A program made the position numbers and the translations under genes. Below the pieces are notes generated by a model. It had not been told where the DNA came from. It saw only the letters and a list, made by a program, of their open reading frames with translations, and searched no databases. This document shows, one piece after another, positions 5,429 through 7,306 of a stretch of DNA of 7,306 bases (positions are counted from its first letter, which is position 1; each line of letters begins with the position of its first letter). The stretch spans positions 1-7,306 of the forward strand of contig DATBAT010000145.1 of the NCBI GenBank assembly GCA_036271375.1, read 5' to 3'. The DNA is from DATBAT01 sp036271375. GTDB lineage: Bacteria > Acidobacteriota > Terriglobia > Terriglobales > Acidobacteriaceae.

Positions 5429-5713
5429 ATGGCGAAAACGGTCAAAAGCAATCCTCTGATGATTTCGATTGCGGAGAAACTTGGCACGACGGTTGGACTG
5501 ATCGTTGCGAAGACGACCGATGCGGTCGAGGGCGCCACCAAGTTGGTGGAGGGTGCGACTAAATCGCTAACCTCCGCGAAAACTGCTCCGGTTCGCAAGC
5601 CCAAGCCTGCCGTTAAACGCAAAGTTGCCGTGGGTAAAAAAGCTGCCAAGAAGAAGGTGGCCAGGAAAGCTCCCATCAAGCGCAAGGCTCCGGCCAAAAA
5701 AGCGAAAAAATAG
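5429..5713 (+). CDS. Small lysine-rich histone-H1-like tail protein
   Basis: This is a 94-residue protein of unknown function. Residues 1-50 are of mixed composition and could form an amphipathic helix, with the hexapeptide VEGATK occurring twice (33-38 and 40-45). The last acidic residue is Glu41. In residues 51-94, 17 of 44 are Lys and 4 are Arg; most of the rest are Ala, Pro and Val. This resembles the low-complexity tails of eukaryotic histone H1 and bacterial H1-like or AlgP-like proteins, which bind DNA or other polyanions, so a nucleoid-associated or nucleic-acid-binding role is inferred from composition only. It has no signal peptide or transmembrane segment. The ATG at 5429 has a weak AAGAG (5419-5423) upstream. 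It stands about 100 bp after the dsbA-like gene and may have its own promoter. The antisense hydrophobic frame is a by-product of this tail. Confidence 0.75.
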   Translation: MAKTVKSNPLMISIAEKLGTTVGLIVAKTTDAVEGATKLVEGATKSLTSAKTAPVRKPKPAVKRKVAVGKKAAKKKVARKAPIKRKAPAKKAKK

Positions 5714-5802
5714 TTCTGACGGCCGGTAATACCTGCCATCAACAATTTCGATTGGACTTGAAGTAGCACCCTCTCTAGTCTTCCGCTGAGAGGTCTGGGC
5801 AA

Positions 5803-5831
5803 TTGAGCTAAGTGATCTGTTTTCTTATTTT
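5803..5831 (+). promoter_or_regulatory. Candidate sigma-70 promoter for the GAF-phosphorylase gene
   Basis: TTGAGC (5803-5808) and TATTTT (5826-5831) are separated by exactly 17 bp, each matching four of six consensus bases. Transcription would begin near 5838, giving a leader of about 147 nt before the ATG at 5985. The match is modest and the region is T-rich, so chance is possible. Confidence 0.35.
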
Positions 5832-5876
5832 CCCAGTTCTAGAATGCCGGAAAGCCCATTTCGGTAAAAAACGCAC

Positions 5877-5906
5877 ACTCGTAACCTAGCCGACTGTTAC
5901 CCGAGT
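5877..5906 (+). promoter_or_regulatory. Bulged stem-loop in the glgP leader
   Basis: ACTCGTAAC (5877-5885) can pair with GTTAC (5896-5900) and GAGT (5903-5906). This gives nine base pairs with a two-base CC bulge and a 10-base loop. It lies within the predicted leader, about 78 nt before the start codon, and is not followed by a U-run. It could be an operator in DNA or an RNA regulatory element. No known riboswitch class was recognised. Confidence 0.35.
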
Positions 5907-5984
5907 CGATAGATTAATAAGGGGAAGCTGGCGACGGCTTCCGAAGGAATGGAATTGCACCCAAATACCGAGGGACTTGAGGAA

Positions 5985-7306
5985 ATGAGCCAAGTAGGCG
6001 AAGCACGCGACGCCGATTACGTTTTGACTCTGGAAGAAATCGGCAATTTGGCCGCTGAGGGCGGCAAACCGGTCGAGACTTTGACCAACCTGGTGGCATT
6101 GATCGCCCGCCGGTTCCGCGTAGACGTTTGTTCCGCATACTTGCTGGAGCCTGATCGGGCGAACCTGGTGCTGGCCGCTACGGTTGGGTTGAATCCCCGA
6201 TCGGTGGGCACGCTGCGCATGGGTCTCAACGAAGGCCTTACCGGATTAGTGGCAGAGCAAGTTCGGCCTTTGGCGGTAGAGAACGCGCAGAACCATCCCC
6301 GGTTCAAGTTCTTTCGGGAGGCGAGCGAAGAGACTTTCAAATCCTATCTGGGAGTGCCGCTGATCGACCGCGGTGTCTTGCAGGGCGTATTGGTGGTTCA
6401 AACCAAAGAATCGCGGATTTTCAAAGAATACGAAGTCACCATGCTGACCGATGCCGCAAATCAGGTGGCGCACGTGGTCAGCGAAGCCCGTACGCTCGAT
6501 CGCTTTATCGCTCCCGCGCAGGAACGCCTTTGGGCGCTGGCCCGCAATCTCTGGTGGAGCTGGGACCACGACACCAGCAGCCTGTTCCGCGACCTGGATC
6601 CGGTGCGGTGGCGGCAACTCAACCACAATCCAGTGTCTCTGTTGAACGAAATCCCGCTGACGACCATCGAAAAGCGCGCGCGTGAACTGGTGCTGCATAG
6701 CCGCATCAATTACGCGTACCGCCGCCAGCAGGAATACCTTGATGCCGACCGCACCTGGGGAGCGCGCCACGCCGGAGTGCTGCGTCCACGTCCGGTTGCA
6801 TATTTCTCGGCGGAATTTGGACTGCACGTTTCGATTCCTGAGTACTCCGGCGGCCTGGGTGTTCTGGCCGGCGACCACATTAAGAGCGCTTCTGATCTCG
6901 GTATTCCGCTGATTGGCATCGGCCTCTTCTACGGCCAGGGGTATTTCCGTCAGCGGCTCGACCGCACCGGCTGGCAGCAGGAAGAGTACATCCAGACCGA
7001 TGTCACACAGATGCCGATGGAAGCGGCAATTGGCATCAACGGCGAGCCGGTCACGGTCCAGATTGAGACCCGCAGTGGAGCAATCCAAGCCAAGGTTTGG
7101 CGGATGCGCGTCGGTCGCTGCAACCTATTGCTGCTCGATTCCAACGTGAGCGGCAATGCTCCGGAAGACCGCGAACTTACTTCGCGGCTCTATGGCGGTG
7201 ATTCTCGTATTCGCATTCGCCAGGAACTACTTCTTGGGGTCGGTGGATTCCGCGCCCTCAAGGCCATGGGAGTTACGCCCGGCGTCCTCCATTTAAACGA
7301 GGGTCA
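5985..7306 (+). CDS. glgP: GAF domain fused to alpha-glucan (glycogen) phosphorylase, 3'-truncated by window edge
   Basis: The frame is open from 5913 to the window end with no stop, and 440 full codons are visible from ATG 5985. Residues about 13-168 form a GAF domain (RRFRVDVCSAYLLEPD, LVLAATVGLNP, GLNEGLTGLVAEQ, SYLGVPLIDRGVLQGVLVVQ) that resembles the N-terminal GAF of PtsP, the nitrogen-PTS enzyme I. From about residue 175 comes the DUF3417 segment that opens short-type phosphorylases (NLWWSWD at 188-194, LDPVRWRQLNHNPVSLL). The catalytic core then begins with AYFSAEFGL (272-280) and EYSGGLGVLAGDH. HLNEG at the last codons is the family's NEGH motif, cut by the edge. The enzyme releases glucose-1-phosphate from glycogen or maltodextrin in the cytosol. 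The pyridoxal-phosphate lysine lies beyond the edge. GAGGGA (5970-5975) supports 5985. An in-frame ATG at 5949 would add 12 residues but has GAAGGA directly abutting it. Confidence 0.9.
   Translation, partial: MSQVGEARDADYVLTLEEIGNLAAEGGKPVETLTNLVALIARRFRVDVCSAYLLEPDRANLVLAATVGLNPRSVGTLRMGLNEGLTGLVAEQVRPLAVENAQNHPRFKFFREASEETFKSYLGVPLIDRGVLQGVLVVQTKESRIFKEYEVTMLTDAANQVAHVVSEARTLDRFIAPAQERLWALARNLWWSWDHDTSSLFRDLDPVRWRQLNHNPVSLLNEIPLTTIEKRARELVLHSRINYAYRRQQEYLDADRTWGARHAGVLRPRPVAYFSAEFGLHVSIPEYSGGLGVLAGDHIKSASDLGIPLIGIGLFYGQGYFRQRLDRTGWQQEEYIQTDVTQMPMEAAIGINGEPVTVQIETRSGAIQAKVWRMRVGRCNLLLLDSNVSGNAPEDRELTSRLYGGDSRIRIRQELLLGVGGFRALKAMGVTPGVLHLNEG

Larger units (their letters stand above)
5714..5984. 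other. Intergenic region and glgP leader
   Basis: This stretch between the Lys-rich gene and the phosphorylase holds no gene I can support. It contains a GGCCGGT copy (5721-5727) shared with the dsbA-like 3' region, a CCTCTC/GAGAGG hairpin (5770-5793, 12-base loop, no U-run), a pyrimidine-rich segment, a candidate promoter, a bulged stem-loop, and AAGGGG at 5919-5924 that does not precede any usual start codon. An intrinsic terminator for the upstream gene was looked for and not found. Confidence 0.5.

Noticed and set aside
5634..5713. A6 runs in the Lys-rich gene as a programmed frameshift site
   Set aside because: They are explained by AAA-AAA lysine codons at the tail; no stimulatory structure or meaningful alternative-frame extension was seen.
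5770..5793. CCTCTC/GAGAGG hairpin as an intrinsic terminator of the Lys-rich gene
   Set aside because: The loop is 12 bases and no U-run follows.
5404..5802. Minus-strand frame encoding a hydrophobic, membrane-like 132-residue protein
   Set aside because: The hydrophobic stretches are the reverse complement of Lys/Ala codons in the basic-tail gene, and the plus-strand gene has the better start context.
5844..5867. Seven-codon ORF (MPESPFR) in the phosphorylase leader as a leader peptide
   Set aside because: It has no ribosome site, no regulatory codon pattern and no attenuator-like alternative stems that I could see.
6246..7088. 280-codon open frame on the minus strand
   Set aside because: It lies wholly antisense to the GAF-phosphorylase frame, which carries clear family motifs, and it shows none itself.

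Overview
The window is a moderately GC-rich, densely packed bacterial chromosome segment. Gene content and protein style suggest a soil Acidobacteriota (Terriglobia-like) genome: stand-alone VapC-type toxin-antitoxin pairs, a small VOC protein, a 546-residue glutamine-dependent NAD+ synthetase, a secreted DsbA-like protein and a short-type glucan phosphorylase. This taxonomic call is an inference from general resemblance. No rRNA or other marker gene is present.

Layout. (1) 1-980: the 3' part of an FAD-dependent alditol/xylitol oxidase (AldO type), cut by the left edge, with an apparent reading-frame break about 17 bases in. (2) 981-2303: two different VapC toxin-antitoxin modules head to tail. 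The first is a Phd/YefM-type antitoxin with a PIN toxin, preceded by a 20-bp inverted repeat. The second is a ribbon-helix-helix antitoxin with a PIN toxin. It is preceded by a 14-bp-arm inverted repeat whose arms coincide with a near-consensus sigma-70 promoter, and its mRNA is probably leaderless. (3) 2307-2675, minus strand: a small VOC (glyoxalase-fold) protein, tail to tail with the second toxin. (4) 2759-5327: nadE followed 22 bp later by an exported DsbA-like thioredoxin-fold protein, probably one transcription unit. (5) 5429-5713: a small protein with an extremely lysine-rich, histone-H1-like tail. (6) 5714-5984: a non-coding leader with a candidate promoter and stem-loop. (7) 5985 to the right edge: the first 440 codons of a GAF domain fused to an alpha-glucan phosphorylase. 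This ORF has no stop inside the window.

The most interesting items are two. One is the GAF-phosphorylase fusion, whose sensor domain resembles the GAF domain of the nitrogen-PTS enzyme PtsP. The other is the TA2 control region, where operator, promoter and start codon are superimposed. Nothing here looks like a CRISPR array, insertion sequence, tRNA or rRNA.
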